NCBI GenBank assembly: GCA_031279515.1
Contig: JAITII010000022.1
Span: forward strand, 1 to 50,606
DNA from: Deltaproteobacteria bacterium
GTDB lineage: Bacteria; Desulfobacterota; Desulfarculia; Adiutricales; Adiutricaceae
Length of the DNA stretch: 50,606 nt
Direction: 5' to 3'
A program made the translations under genes and the position numbers. The notes under the pieces were generated by a model. The model was not told where the DNA came from. It saw only the letters and a program-made list of their open reading frames with translations, and did no database searches. Below are positions 35,579 through 45,226 of this stretch, in pieces (positions within the stretch are counted from its first letter, which is position 1; every line of letters starts with the position of its first letter).

Positions 35579-36903
35579 GTTTTATGACCTAAAAAATAAG
35601 ATAAAACGGGTAGCTGCTGCCATGCATCCCATCTCACGTGCCTCTTTGATATGATCTGACGCAAGGGATGATTCATGCAAGGTACACATTCATGATAGCG
35701 ACATTCTTGTTTTTTTAGCGTTAACATTAGCCCCAGCTTAGATTACCGCTTCCGTAAGCTGGCGGCCCACAAACTGAAAAAGATCTATTAAAAGTGTAGT
35801 TTTAGTTATTTTCGGCGCCATTTTCATGAGCCCCTCCACAAGGGCGTTAAAGATGAAAATATTAGCCTATGGTCTCCGTAATACATATTACCAGGGGTCC
35901 AAAGCCCTCAGGGATGTGGGGCAGTTTTAGTCTCTAAGGTTGACATTTTAAAATGAATATTAGCTATAACATCTTCATTGGTTCCATCATTAAGGTTTTT
36001 TAAAAAGCTTGGTTTACCAATTGTAAATGCAAACCATTAAGCCCTATGTACATAGTATCATAAGATACGCCTGGATAAAAATCTCTTAGCTAAAAATTTT
36101 TTAAAAGTTTTAGAAAATGGGAATTTACTATTAGCGCCCATTAATCACTTAAGACCTATTTACCAAAAAGCTCTAAAGGGCGCTAAATAAATTGTACATT
36201 TATGGCCTGCAATATAAGGGTTTTTAGCATAAAAACGGCTTAGGATCAATAGATAATTTTAGCGTGGGTAAGGCCCCTAGCTGCACAAATAATCAAAAAA
36301 AAGTGGGCTAATAAATTAGCATAAATTTACTATATAAAGGATATATAGCTTTAATTTATTAATATTACAATTTTATTTCATATATTATAGAATATTTTAT
36401 ATCAACAAAAGTGCGGGACATTTTTTTATTGCCCAAGGGCTTAGGAGAGGACAATTTTCTAATTTAAACTATTCCCTCTAATATATCTTAAACTCTTGAC
36501 GCCGACTGTAAATATAAGGGGGGCCTCTAAAAAAACTAAAAAAAAGCTATGCGTAAAAAAGCCTTGGGGGGCTAGCTTCCAATAGCTACAAAACTCCATT
36601 AGCTACTATTAGAAGCAAATATTTTACAGCGAGAGCGGATACAAAAATAAGCTAGAAAACCCTCTGCTTATTGATTTTGCCTCTTTTCAGCCTATCATGA
36701 CTATCATAGCCAAGGGCCTAAAAATAGCACAGTGGATTTAGATTTTTTTTCTTTTTAGAGGCGCCTTTCACTAGCCTACCCTTTTTACAGATACCCCCCC
36801 TTGTATCAAGTAAGCTAAACCATTATAATGGCTTCCAAGCCTACCCTTTTAAATAAACATTTAATCAAATCAATTTCCTTTAAATAAAATAAGTAACCCT
36901 GGC
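35579..36903. other. 1.3 kb gene-free AT-rich stretch
   Basis: No ORF is supported on either strand. The only regular element I see is an inverted repeat CCAGCTTA/TAAGCTGG with a 14-nt loop (35733-35762). The rest is AT-rich with short A/T runs. It probably represents decayed DNA beside the acquired membrane protein gene. Confidence 0.55.
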
Positions 36904-37452
36904 ATGACATTCAACTTTGAAGACAAGGTTAAAGAGCTGGTCAAAAAAACTAAACGTGGGGATTACACCGCCCCCTACAAACTGGGAAAGCTATATCTTG
37001 AGATAGAGGAGCACAAAAACGAGAAGACTGCGCTTAAGTGGTTCAAGAAGGCGGCTAAGATGAGCTGCACTCCAGCTTACTATGAGATTGCCAAGCTCTA
37101 TCAAAATGGCCAAGGGCTTAAGGTAAACCGCAAAAAGGCCTTTACCAACATGTACCTTGCCGGGAAAGACTTTGAGATCAAAGCCTTTTATGAGCTCTAT
37201 CTCATGTACAAAGAAGGGAAAGGGACCAAAAAGGACCAGGACGCTGCCTTTTTGTGGCTCTATAGGGCCGCAGAAACTGGGGAAAACCGCGCCTATTTCC
37301 CCCTTGCCCAGGCCCTTTGCGCTTCTTTAGAGGACAAGTCAGAAGCTCAGAAAGAAGAAGCCCTAAAATGGATGGAAAAGGCTTCCCAGGCTGGATCTAC
37401 CGAGGCAGCCCAGTTTTTGGCCAAAAATGAGCAAATTGAATCCCCTAAATGA
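36904..37452 (+). CDS. Sel1-repeat (TPR-like) cytoplasmic protein
   Basis: This gene encodes 182 residues made of about four Sel1-like repeats of the form A-xx-LG-xx-Y-xxG-x-AL-x-W-xx-KAA. Examples are APYKLGKLYLEIEEHKNEKTALKWFKKAA, AYYEIAKLYQNGQG with FTNMYLAG, and FYELYLMYKEGKG with AAFLWLYRAAE. Sel1 repeats form alpha-alpha superhelices that hold protein partners. There is no signal peptide, so it stays in the cytoplasm. The ribosome binding site is weak. No partner gene is adjacent; the next gene (degP) is convergent. Function is unknown beyond protein-protein contact. Confidence 0.85.
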   Translation: MTFNFEDKVKELVKKTKRGDYTAPYKLGKLYLEIEEHKNEKTALKWFKKAAKMSCTPAYYEIAKLYQNGQGLKVNRKKAFTNMYLAGKDFEIKAFYELYLMYKEGKGTKKDQDAAFLWLYRAAETGENRAYFPLAQALCASLEDKSEAQKEEALKWMEKASQAGSTEAAQFLAKNEQIESPK

Positions 37453-37645
37453 GCACTCTAGGAAAAAGGCACAAGTTGCCACTCATGCCTAAGGCCAGTG
37501 CAATTTAGGCAAATTATAGTTAAAAATTTATAGCTCTTTACTGCCATCTATCTTGCAATTCTAGCTAAGTAAAGTTCCCCTTAGCTATTTATCAAAAACT
37601 TAGGGTAGTTTATAAAAATAAGCGGCTAGAACTTACCCCAGAATT

Positions 37646-37679
37646 AAAAAGGCCGGGGCTAATGCCTCCGGCCTTTGTT
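37646..37679 (-). terminator. Terminator of degP, probably bidirectional
   Basis: AAAGGCCGG (37648-37656) pairs with CCGGCCTTT (37668-37676) around an 11-nt loop. On the minus strand it is followed by TTTTT. It lies 12 bases beyond the degP stop and may also end the plus-strand Sel1 transcript. Confidence 0.85.
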
Positions 37680-37687
37680 AAATTCCC

Positions 37688-39385
37688 TTAGAGCTCCACT
37701 GAGATAAAGAGGTTGGCTTCTCCTCGCCTTACAAAGAAGATAAAAGGTTCCTCCTTGTTGTGGTCCTGGAGTACTTTCTGGTACTCGGCAAGGGTGTTGA
37801 TATGCACCTGGTCGATCTCCAAGATTACGTCCCTGGGACGGATGCCCGCCTGGCCCGCAGGAGAATCCGGGGCCACATTTTCTACCAAAAGGCCCATGGG
37901 CGGATCTATGCCTAAAGAACGGGCCATATCAGGGGTGATCTCCCTTACCGAGATCCCCAGGTCCTGGGGAGTGCTCCCGCTGGCAGTCAGACTCTGGCCG
38001 GAATCCGGCAAGAGGCCTATCTTAACCTTTAAAGTTACTTCCTTCTTGTCACGCCAGACCACCACGTCACAGACCTTCCCCACCTCAGTGTCTGCTACGT
38101 AAGCTGAGAGCTCGGAGAACTGCTTGATGGGTTTGCCGTCAAAGACTAGGACAACGTCGCCGTGCTGAAAACCTGCTTCCTCTGCCGGGGTGCCTGGCTG
38201 AATGGTGCCGATTAAGGCTCCCTTGGGCTCGGGAAGGCCAAAGGCCCTAGCTAGATCCGGGGTGACCTCCTGGATATAGACGCCTAGCCAACCGCGATCT
38301 ACCCGCCCTGTAGTCCTTAGCTTTTCCACAATCTTCATGGCCATGGAAGAGGGGATGGCAAAGCCTATGCCATTGCCCCCGGCAGCTATCATGGTGTTGA
38401 TACCCACTACCTCGCCCTGAAGATTCAAAAGGGGTCCGCCGGAGTTGCCTGGGTTAATGGAAGCGTCGGTCTGCAAAAAGTCATCATAGGGTCCAGCTCC
38501 CAAGGCCCTGCCCCTGGCAGAAAGAATACCGGCCGTTACCGTATGCTCCAGGCCGTAGGGGTTGCCAATGGCCACCAGCCAATCGCCTATTTCCACATTG
38601 TCAGACTGACCAAAGGATATATAGGGATAGGTGCCCTCCTTTGTGAGCTTCAATAAGGCTATATCTGTCTTGGGGTCTTTTCCTATAATCTCAGCTGGAA
38701 TCTCTTGACCGTCGTCCAGTTTCACCTTGATCTCATCGGCACCGTCCACCACATGGTTATTGGTAATAATGTAACCCTGGGGGTCGAAGATAAAACCGGA
38801 GCCCAAGGCGCGTTCCTTGTACTCCCGGGGAGGCTGGTTGGGAAAACCAAAGAAATTGTTAAAAAGGTCCTCATCCGAGTCAAAGGGCCCGCCTCTGGGG
38901 AAATTCCAGGATGGCCCTGGTCTCGCGCGAACAACCCGCATGGTAAAGATGTTGACCACCGCAGGCTTGACCTTTTTGACCATAGGAGCCAAAGACGGCA
39001 GTGGGGCTAAGACCTTCCCATTGCCATCGGGTCCCTGGACTATGAAGGGCGCCGGGGGTCCAGCCGCAGCCGCATCTGCCGGTGCCTGTGGGGTAACTGC
39101 AGGAGGCGGAGAAGGTACCTGGGGGGTAACCGCAGGGGGCGGAGGCGGAGAAGGTACCTGTGGGGTAACTACAGGGGGCGGAGGCGGAGAAGGTACCTGT
39201 GGGGTAACTACAGGAGGCGGAGGCGGAGAAGGTACCTGGGGGGTAACTTCAGGAGGCGACGGAGGGGTTTCTGTAGCCGCGCCCTGGGCGAAGGCGGCGG
39301 AAATATTTAGCGCCAGAACCAGAGCGAGGGCCACAAAAAGGCCTAGGGGCCAGCGAGTAATTTTATGCCTTCTTGAAAACTTCAT
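37688..39385 (-). CDS. degP: DegP/HtrA periplasmic serine protease
   Basis: This gene encodes 565 residues from ATG 39385, chosen because AAAGGA sits at proper distance from it rather than from the TTG at 39394. It is a Do-type periplasmic protease/chaperone that degrades misfolded envelope proteins. A signal peptide (about residues 1-33, ending SAAFAQG) is followed by a Pro/Val-rich segment of about four 13-residue units (TPQVPSPPPPPVV). The trypsin-like domain then carries the triad His211 (TNNHVVDG), Asp241 (PKTDIALLK) and Ser315 (NPGNSGGP). Two PDZ domains follow (about 375-465 and 475-565). The proline repeats between signal and protease are not in E. coli DegP and may act as a spacer from the membrane or cell wall. 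Confidence 0.95.
   Translation of the reverse strand: MKFSRRHKITRWPLGLFVALALVLALNISAAFAQGAATETPPSPPEVTPQVPSPPPPPVVTPQVPSPPPPPVVTPQVPSPPPPPAVTPQVPSPPPAVTPQAPADAAAAGPPAPFIVQGPDGNGKVLAPLPSLAPMVKKVKPAVVNIFTMRVVRARPGPSWNFPRGGPFDSDEDLFNNFFGFPNQPPREYKERALGSGFIFDPQGYIITNNHVVDGADEIKVKLDDGQEIPAEIIGKDPKTDIALLKLTKEGTYPYISFGQSDNVEIGDWLVAIGNPYGLEHTVTAGILSARGRALGAGPYDDFLQTDASINPGNSGGPLLNLQGEVVGINTMIAAGGNGIGFAIPSSMAMKIVEKLRTTGRVDRGWLGVYIQEVTPDLARAFGLPEPKGALIGTIQPGTPAEEAGFQHGDVVLVFDGKPIKQFSELSAYVADTEVGKVCDVVVWRDKKEVTLKVKIGLLPDSGQSLTASGSTPQDLGISVREITPDMARSLGIDPPMGLLVENVAPDSPAGQAGIRPRDVILEIDQVHINTLAEYQKVLQDHNKEEPFIFFVRRGEANLFISVEL
39104..39263 (-). repeat. 39-bp repeats encoding the DegP proline linker
   Basis: About four in-frame 39-bp units, each coding for 13 residues of the TPQVPSPPPPPVV type. 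The high similarity between copies points to slippage, and the number may vary among strains. Confidence 0.85.
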
Positions 39386-39518
39386 TATTAACAAATCCTT
39401 TCCGGAAACGATGCGGCCTTTTATAAATGCAAGGGATTCTTATTTGCCCTTGCGCTGCTCTGGCATTATCGCTTAATAGTTTGGACACTACAAGGGAGCC
39501 AATAAAATATCTGTTGAG

Positions 39519-39953
39519 TTATTTTGCCTTGTTAAGTTCTACATACTTCATCCTCAGATCGTAGAGGAAGGTGGAAAGTATAGCTTCTTCATCGGGATCT
39601 AGGTTGCCCCTGGTCTTTTTTTGCAATAGCGCCAAAAGGTCTATATACAGCTTAGCCGCCGGCAGGTCCTTTTTGGGAGGGTTCTTAGTTTCAGGTCCAT
39701 GCTCTCCCATGTGGACTAGGGCTGTTGAAGCCAAACCTACAAACAGGGAGGTTAAGGACTGGGACATTCCCCTGGCCAAATCCTCGGGGTTCCAGTTACT
39801 GTCCTTGGACTCAGCATCCTCTTGCGGGGGCTTATCTGCCGGCGGCACCTCCTGTGCCTTAGGCTCTTCATTTTTAGTCTCGCTGGAACTCTGGGGATTC
39901 AGGGTCCCATCCTTGGCAAAAGTCCGGCGGTCATTGACCACAATCTCTGACAT
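39519..39953 (-). CDS. DUF1844 family protein
   Basis: This gene encodes 144 residues. The C-terminal half (about 65-144) is DUF1844: SLFVGLASTALVHMGEHG, then DLPAAKLYIDLLALLQKKTRGNLDPDEEAIL, then YDLRMKYVEL. This small domain is common in deltaproteobacteria and has no known function. The N-terminal half is Glu/Pro/Lys/Ser-rich and probably disordered. GGAGGTGA stands immediately upstream of the ATG at good spacing, indicating efficient translation. It precedes degP on the minus strand with a 133-base gap. Confidence 0.88.
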   Translation of the reverse strand: MSEIVVNDRRTFAKDGTLNPQSSSETKNEEPKAQEVPPADKPPQEDAESKDSNWNPEDLARGMSQSLTSLFVGLASTALVHMGEHGPETKNPPKKDLPAAKLYIDLLALLQKKTRGNLDPDEEAILSTFLYDLRMKYVELNKAK

Positions 39954-40156
39954 ACTTCACCTCCGGGCTCTGCGCCCGAAACTATAGTGCTCTAAAAACC
40001 TATTTTCTAAATGAATCAAAATTCTTAACAATATTATCTAAATTCACCTCTCCTTTGGCAAAGGGAGGAAAAACTTTAAAGAAAAAGTATAGAGTACAGT
40101 TTTTTCTAAGTCAATGGTAATAGACCCATTTGGTACTTATTGCCACAGAATGCCCC

Positions 40157-41683
40157 TTAGATGGAACCTATAATCTGGAGCCGCAGGGCCTCTACATCTG
40201 GGGGCTTATCCCCGCTATAGAAACGCACAATAAGGCAGCCTGCCTTCTTCAAGATATAATCGCGTGCTTTTTCTTTATTGGTGGGGATCTCGTTTTCGTC
40301 CACCACCTCTACTACGGCCCTGATATTTAACCTGACGTCGCAGACTATGAAGCTTAGGCTGGTACCTGAGAGCACGTTTTCTGCGATTTTCAAGTGGTCA
40401 GCCTGGGTCCCTGTGGCCTTGACCACTGCCTTGGAGCTCACCCTGGGGAAGATAAGATATTGCTTTAGAGCCGCCCTCAAAAGCTTATAGTAGGTGATCT
40501 CTAAAGGGGTCATAAAAGAGGTCTTCTCGTAGCTCAGATCCAAATCCTGGATGGTAACCACCTTCTTTTCCGGATTGGCAGCTGTCTGGGTCCTCATCTT
40601 CTGGGGTATCTGGGTCTGATCTATCTGGATGGGAGAGACGGTTTGAGTCTGTCCAGCTGGAGGCCTTGGGATCCTCCCCTCCACAGGACCTTCCGGAATC
40701 TGGGGGGAGACCTTGATACTGGGCTCCTGGGGTAATTGGGCATCTTCTACCAAGGGTTTGGCTGCCACCTGCGGCTTGGGAGGAGGAAAGGACAATGTTG
40801 GCTTAGCTTCCCCATTTTCCTCTACTGCTTTTAATTCAGTGGCCTTAAACCTTGCCGGACTTACTGCAGCCACAGCTGGGATGGCTGAAAATTGCGGCCC
40901 CTGGCTAGGCGGGGCTTCTTGAGATTCTACCTCAGCTTTAAGCTGGGCCTGGCTCGCCACAATAGCCGGAGGCTCTGGGCTGCTTGGAGCCCTTGGGGCC
41001 TCATAGCTTGGGGGAGCCCCTATGGAACTCATATTAGCATTGGGGCCTCCTACTGGGGGAAGACTAGCTTCTGGGCTAGGGCTTATGAGGGAGTTTAAGT
41101 CAGATAAAGGTTGGGAGTCTGAGGGGGCCTGAAGGGGCGCCTTGTCAGGCGCCTGGAGGGGCGCCTGGTTAAAACTGTAGGGCTCTTGCCATTTTGCCCC
41201 TTGGGGTTTCTGTAAATTCGTATACCCTGGTGTTTCAGCAAAGTCTTGGGCCGGGCTAATGTTGGAAAATGGGGTTTCAGTGGGAACAAGGCCCTTTTTG
41301 ATAGCCTTGGCTCTTTCCTTTTCCCGTTTTTTTGCCTCTTTGGCCTCCTTTTTAGCTTTGAGAGCTGCTAAAGCCTCATTTTTCGCCTTTTCCTTTGCCT
41401 CCGCCTTCAGTCTCTCCGCCTCTGCTTTTTTCTCCGCCTTGGTCATGGGCACCTTCGGGGGCAGTACTGCCGCCGCACCTAAATTGGGACTATCGGATAG
41501 GTTAGCATCCATGGCAGCCCACTTGGCCTTATTGGCCTCTTTGCGCGCCTGCTCGGCAAATTCTGGGTGGCTCTGAGCCTTTTTTTTGATCCTGGCATAT
41601 ATAATATAGAGGACAACAATACCTAGAGCCCCCAGCAGCAAGGGGTAAGGGTTTTCTGAGAGAAATTTTATAAACTCTGTCAT
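40157..41683 (-). CDS. Membrane-anchored protein with C-terminal DUF2726
   Basis: This gene encodes 508 residues. An N-terminal membrane helix (about residues 10-28) is followed by a very Lys/Ala/Glu-rich, probably coiled-coil region (about 30-125). A long Pro/Ala/Gln-rich disordered stretch (about 130-375) comes next, and then a compact C-terminal domain (about 385-500). That domain matches DUF2726: FMTPLEITYYKLLRAAL, FPRVSSKAVV, LSFIVCDVRLNIRAVVEVVDE, RDYILKKAGCLIVRF. DUF2726 has a PD-(D/E)xK nuclease-like fold. Here the first acidic position appears to be Ser (LSFIVCD), so catalysis is doubtful, and the domain faces the cytoplasm. The function is unknown. Confidence 0.72.
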   Translation of the reverse strand: MTEFIKFLSENPYPLLLGALGIVVLYIIYARIKKKAQSHPEFAEQARKEANKAKWAAMDANLSDSPNLGAAAVLPPKVPMTKAEKKAEAERLKAEAKEKAKNEALAALKAKKEAKEAKKREKERAKAIKKGLVPTETPFSNISPAQDFAETPGYTNLQKPQGAKWQEPYSFNQAPLQAPDKAPLQAPSDSQPLSDLNSLISPSPEASLPPVGGPNANMSSIGAPPSYEAPRAPSSPEPPAIVASQAQLKAEVESQEAPPSQGPQFSAIPAVAAVSPARFKATELKAVEENGEAKPTLSFPPPKPQVAAKPLVEDAQLPQEPSIKVSPQIPEGPVEGRIPRPPAGQTQTVSPIQIDQTQIPQKMRTQTAANPEKKVVTIQDLDLSYEKTSFMTPLEITYYKLLRAALKQYLIFPRVSSKAVVKATGTQADHLKIAENVLSGTSLSFIVCDVRLNIRAVVEVVDENEIPTNKEKARDYILKKAGCLIVRFYSGDKPPDVEALRLQIIGSI

Positions 41684-42002
41684 AGAAATAACCCCAACGC
41701 GTTATTAAGCAATCGGAAAGGAAACTTACTTATTAATAAAAGAGCATGATTTTCAGTAATAGGCTGGAGCATAGAAGGGTATGAAATATGGTTGGTAATT
41801 TAAAGCCCCTTATTTTGGGATGAGCGCCAAAATTAGCCCGCCTTTCATTTTAAGGTAGCGGAGACAATATTTAAGCTAAATTAAAGCTATTGCGGGCAGG
41901 GGGAGGTTTTACTTTTATGAGATTTTTACTTTTACCATAATAGCATAAAATAATACCATCTTGGATAACTTTTAACTTTTAACTTTGATAAACCCTAGCT
42001 TT
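41684..42002. other. Spacer between typA and the DUF2726 gene
   Basis: 320 AT-rich bases without a gene. No clear terminator for typA was seen. Confidence 0.5.
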
Positions 42003-43805
42003 CTACTTGGGCGCCGTAGCCCTCTTGCGCAATCTTACAGACTTTGGGGTCACTTCCAAAAGCTCATCTGCGCGCATGTAGCTAATGGCCTCCTCTAAAG
42101 AAAAGCTCTTGGGAGGCGTGAGGCGCAAGGCCTCATCGGAGCCGCTGGCCCTGATGTTGGTTAGCTTTTTCTCCTTGCAGGGGTTTACCCAGATGTCTTC
42201 GGGCCTGGAATTTTCCCCCACCACTAGTCCTGGATAGACCGGGTCCCCAGGTGAGATGAAGATAGAACCTCGGGGCTGTAGGTGGTAGAGGGCATAGGTG
42301 ACAGCCGTTCCCTTCCTATCTGAGATAAGGGCTCCGCCGGATCTGCCCCTAATGGGCCCCTGGAAGGGAATATGGCCTATGGTGAGGCTATTAATCAGGC
42401 CCGTTCCCCTGGTATCTGTCAAAAACTGGCCCCTATAGCCCAAAAGCCCCCTGGTGGGGATCTTCACCTCCAGGCGCGCCCTCCCCTTGCCATGGTTTAC
42501 TAGTTTAGTTATCTGGCCCTTGCGGCTGGAAAGCTTTTCCGAGACCACCCCTATATATTCCTCGGGCACGTCCGCCACCACCAACTCCAAAGGCTCTTGG
42601 CGGATCCCGTCTATTTCTTTAATCACCACCTGCGGAGGCCCCAAAGAAAGCTCATAACCTTCCCTGCGCATGGTCTCCACTAAGACCGCCAACTGCAACT
42701 CGCCTCTTGCCCCTACCTGGTAGCTATCTATGGATTGCTCCCCTTTGGTGACTCTAATGGAGACATTAAAGAGGGATTCTTTATCCAGCCTGTCTTTTAT
42801 CTGCCTGGAGGTGAGCAAATTGCCGTCTATCCCGGCCAAGGGGGAGCTATTGACGGAAAACTCCATGGTGAGGGTGGGTTCATCCACCACCACTGGATCC
42901 AGGGGACTTAAATAGTCCGGATCCGAGATGGTATCCCCGATAAAGGCATCCGGAAGGCCGGCTATGGCGATGATGTCGCCTGTAGCTGCAATCTCGGTTT
43001 CCACCCGCTTTAGGCCATCATAGGTGTAGACCCCCTTGACTGGGGTCTTTAAAAAGAGCTTGCCCTCTTTTAAGAGGGCCGCACTACTTCCGCTCTTCAA
43101 GGTCCCCCTCCGCACCGGGCCAATGGCCAGCCTTCCCAGGTAATCTGACCATTCCAGATTGGTGACCAGGAACTGAAAGGGACCTGCCTCATCCCCCTTG
43201 GGCTGTGGGATATATTCCACTATGGACTCCATCAGGGGCATGAGGTTGTGGACGTTCTGGGCCTTTAGGGCGTCTTCCAGGCTAAAGGTGGCTGTCCCCA
43301 GCCTGGCGTTGGTATAAAAGACGGGAAAATCCAATTGGGACTCTTCGGCATCCAAATCTATAAATAGATCGTAGATCTCGTCCAAGACCTCCATGGGCCT
43401 TCTGTCGGGTCGATCAATTTTATTTATGACGCAGATAATAGGCAGTCTTTTGTTTAAAGCCTTTTGTAGTACAAAGCGGGTTTGCGGCAAGGGGCCTTCG
43501 GCTGCGTCCACCAGCAAAAGGGCCCCGTCCACCATAGTGAGGGTCCTTTCCACCTCTCCCCCAAAGTCCGCATGACCAGGGGTATCCACTATATTAATCT
43601 TTACACCTCCATAAGCTATGGAGGTGTTTTTAGCCATGATGGTGATGCCCTTTTCCCGCTCCAGGTCCATGGAATCCATGATCCTCTCTCTCACCACCTG
43701 GTTTTCCCTAAAAAGGCCGCTCTGCCATAACATGGCATCCACCAAGGTGGTCTTGCCATGGTCAACATGGGCGATAATGGCTACATTTCTTATATTTATA
43801 GTCAT
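42003..43805 (-). CDS. typA: Ribosome-associated GTPase TypA/BipA
   Basis: This gene encodes 600 residues from ATG 43805 (MTINIRNVAIIAHVDHGKTT); the open frame extends 22 codons upstream without a match to the family, so the internal ATG is preferred. It is a translational GTPase related to EF-G and LepA that helps ribosome assembly and stress growth. Motifs: G1 AHVDHGKTT, G2 region MDSMDLEREKGITI, G3 DTPGHADFGGE, G4 NKID. The C-terminal BipA-specific region includes RMGLLGYRGQFLTDTRGTGL-type sequence and CKEKKLTNIRASGSDEALRLTPPK. Length matches the family. Confidence 0.97.
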   Translation of the reverse strand: MTINIRNVAIIAHVDHGKTTLVDAMLWQSGLFRENQVVRERIMDSMDLEREKGITIMAKNTSIAYGGVKINIVDTPGHADFGGEVERTLTMVDGALLLVDAAEGPLPQTRFVLQKALNKRLPIICVINKIDRPDRRPMEVLDEIYDLFIDLDAEESQLDFPVFYTNARLGTATFSLEDALKAQNVHNLMPLMESIVEYIPQPKGDEAGPFQFLVTNLEWSDYLGRLAIGPVRRGTLKSGSSAALLKEGKLFLKTPVKGVYTYDGLKRVETEIAATGDIIAIAGLPDAFIGDTISDPDYLSPLDPVVVDEPTLTMEFSVNSSPLAGIDGNLLTSRQIKDRLDKESLFNVSIRVTKGEQSIDSYQVGARGELQLAVLVETMRREGYELSLGPPQVVIKEIDGIRQEPLELVVADVPEEYIGVVSEKLSSRKGQITKLVNHGKGRARLEVKIPTRGLLGYRGQFLTDTRGTGLINSLTIGHIPFQGPIRGRSGGALISDRKGTAVTYALYHLQPRGSIFISPGDPVYPGLVVGENSRPEDIWVNPCKEKKLTNIRASGSDEALRLTPPKSFSLEEAISYMRADELLEVTPKSVRLRKRATAPK

Positions 43806-43972
43806 AATGCCAAAATAGAAAAGCCTTCTTTTAAAAATTTTGAGCCCCTTGGGGGCTCTTTTAAATGCCACAGAAGGACCAAGATCTCTTGGCCCCGGGG
43901 GTATTTTCGTATTATGCCCGCGCCCTTGTGGCTGGGGCGGGCCGCAAATTAATTAAAGCCAGAATAAAGGCC

Positions 43973-44215
43973 CTACTTGATGACGAGGTCCAAGATCCTG
44001 GGTACAGCTAGATGGGGGGCACCGTCCTCCCCAACAGCTACCACCAATTCTCCGTCGCTGGTAACACCCACCTGAGTGAGACAGCCACACTTCTTGCACC
44101 AACGGTGTTCCATCTTCACGATGTCCCCGATCTCCACCGACTCCGAGGAGACTACCATCCAGGAATGCTGCTTGGAATCGATACAAGTGCCTATCTGTGG
44201 TTTCTGCAAGGGCAT
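43973..44215 (-). CDS. Small Cys-containing protein, unknown
   Basis: This gene encodes 80 residues. It has a CKKCGC motif (residues about 40-45) and one more Cys near residue 11 (TCIDSK), which could bind one metal ion, but the layout is not a full zinc ribbon. The region VSSESVEIGDIVKMEHRWCKKCG suggests a compact beta fold. GAAGGA lies about 13 bases before the ATG, which is rather far. A second minus-strand frame at 43953-44312 overlaps it and is Cys/Gly/Arg-rich; I regard that as a shadow. It precedes typA on the same strand with a 167-base gap. The gene is likely real but not certain. Confidence 0.6.
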   Translation of the reverse strand: MPLQKPQIGTCIDSKQHSWMVVSSESVEIGDIVKMEHRWCKKCGCLTQVGVTSDGELVVAVGEDGAPHLAVPRILDLVIK

Positions 44216-45118
44216 GGCAAATTGATCCTTCTTTAAGTGTTAGTTTAGTGCCCGAAAGGGGCAAGATTTTAAGATTCTGGCAGATGGCCAGTTGGAAGTG
44301 CGAATTAGCCAAAGTACTATTTTGGCAAAAATTATTTAGCGATTATAGCACAAAAGAGAGATATTGGGAAAGATTTAGGGAAATTAAAAAAATTACTTGT
44401 CTGACTGGTATCCACAATATATTGTAATTTGTTAAAAAAATACCACAAGATAAGAAGGGGATGGCTATTTATAGCTATTATAACTAAGTATATCTAGAAA
44501 AACCTGATGATAGCTTTAAACTAAACCTAAGGCGGACTAAAAAGCTTTCCAAGGGGCCTCAAAAAGGCTTTCCTATTTCGAGGCTCAGCTGGCTTTTTGC
44601 CCTCTTTAGGCTTTTAAATAGTTCCCACAAAAACAAAGTGGTAAGCCAGGCACCAAAGGGGTAATCCTAGCCAAAAGCTACAAGAAATAAGGCTCTAAGC
44701 TCTAAATGATGCAAGACAAAGTAATTCATGATTAGGCAGGGCAGCTATGCACACTAAAAAATAAAATAAATTTTGCAAGCCTTGTGGCACTTAAACTTTG
44801 GTTAAAAAAGCCTAAAAATATTACAAATTGAATCCACTCGTCTAATAAACCTATCGGAACAAACGTTCGTTAAAATAAATTTACCATTTTGGACAGAAAA
44901 AAAACCAATGCTTTCTTTTCCGCTCAAAGGGAACTAAGAGCGCCTTTGAAATAGCTAGGCTCTTATAAGAAAATAATCTAAAAACCAATAAAAAAGAAAA
45001 GTGCCGCTAAGTACAGAGTGGCAAAAAATCCTTATTTTAGGACAAATATGGAATGGACTTTTACTCCTTCTGAGTTAAAGACTTAAGTTGCCAGAGAGAG
45101 TTAAAAACAATAAAAATT
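44216..45118. other. 0.9 kb gene-free stretch before an orphan terminator
   Basis: No ORF is supported. The sequence is AT-rich with local G+C patches at 44530-44660. It contains the recurrent word GGACTTTTACTCCTT (45055-45069). A terminator-like hairpin follows at 45119, so a small RNA or a decayed plus-strand gene could be here, but I recognise neither. Confidence 0.45.
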
Positions 45119-45163
45119 AGGGCCCCACAAAAAAATTTTATATTTTTTTGGGCCCTTTTTTTG
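45119..45163 (+). terminator. Orphan intrinsic terminator
   Basis: GGGCCC (45120-45125) and an A-run (45129-45135) pair with a T-run (45143-45149) and GGGCCC (45150-45155), followed by TTTTTTT on the plus strand. No gene lies upstream on the plus strand, so the transcript it ends is unknown. Confidence 0.75.
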
Positions 45164-45226
45164 ACAAATTAATTTAAAGCCTTATTTTATAATGCTTTGA
45201 CAAAAAAATACTCCTCTAAAAAGTCC

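Noticed and set aside
43806-43871. 22-codon extension upstream of typA
   Set aside because: Basic, without family match; TypA proteins begin at the MTINIRNVAII position.
43953-44312. 119-residue minus-strand ORF overlapping the small Cys protein
   Set aside because: Shadow frame; less natural composition than the 80-residue frame, which keeps a CxxC motif.
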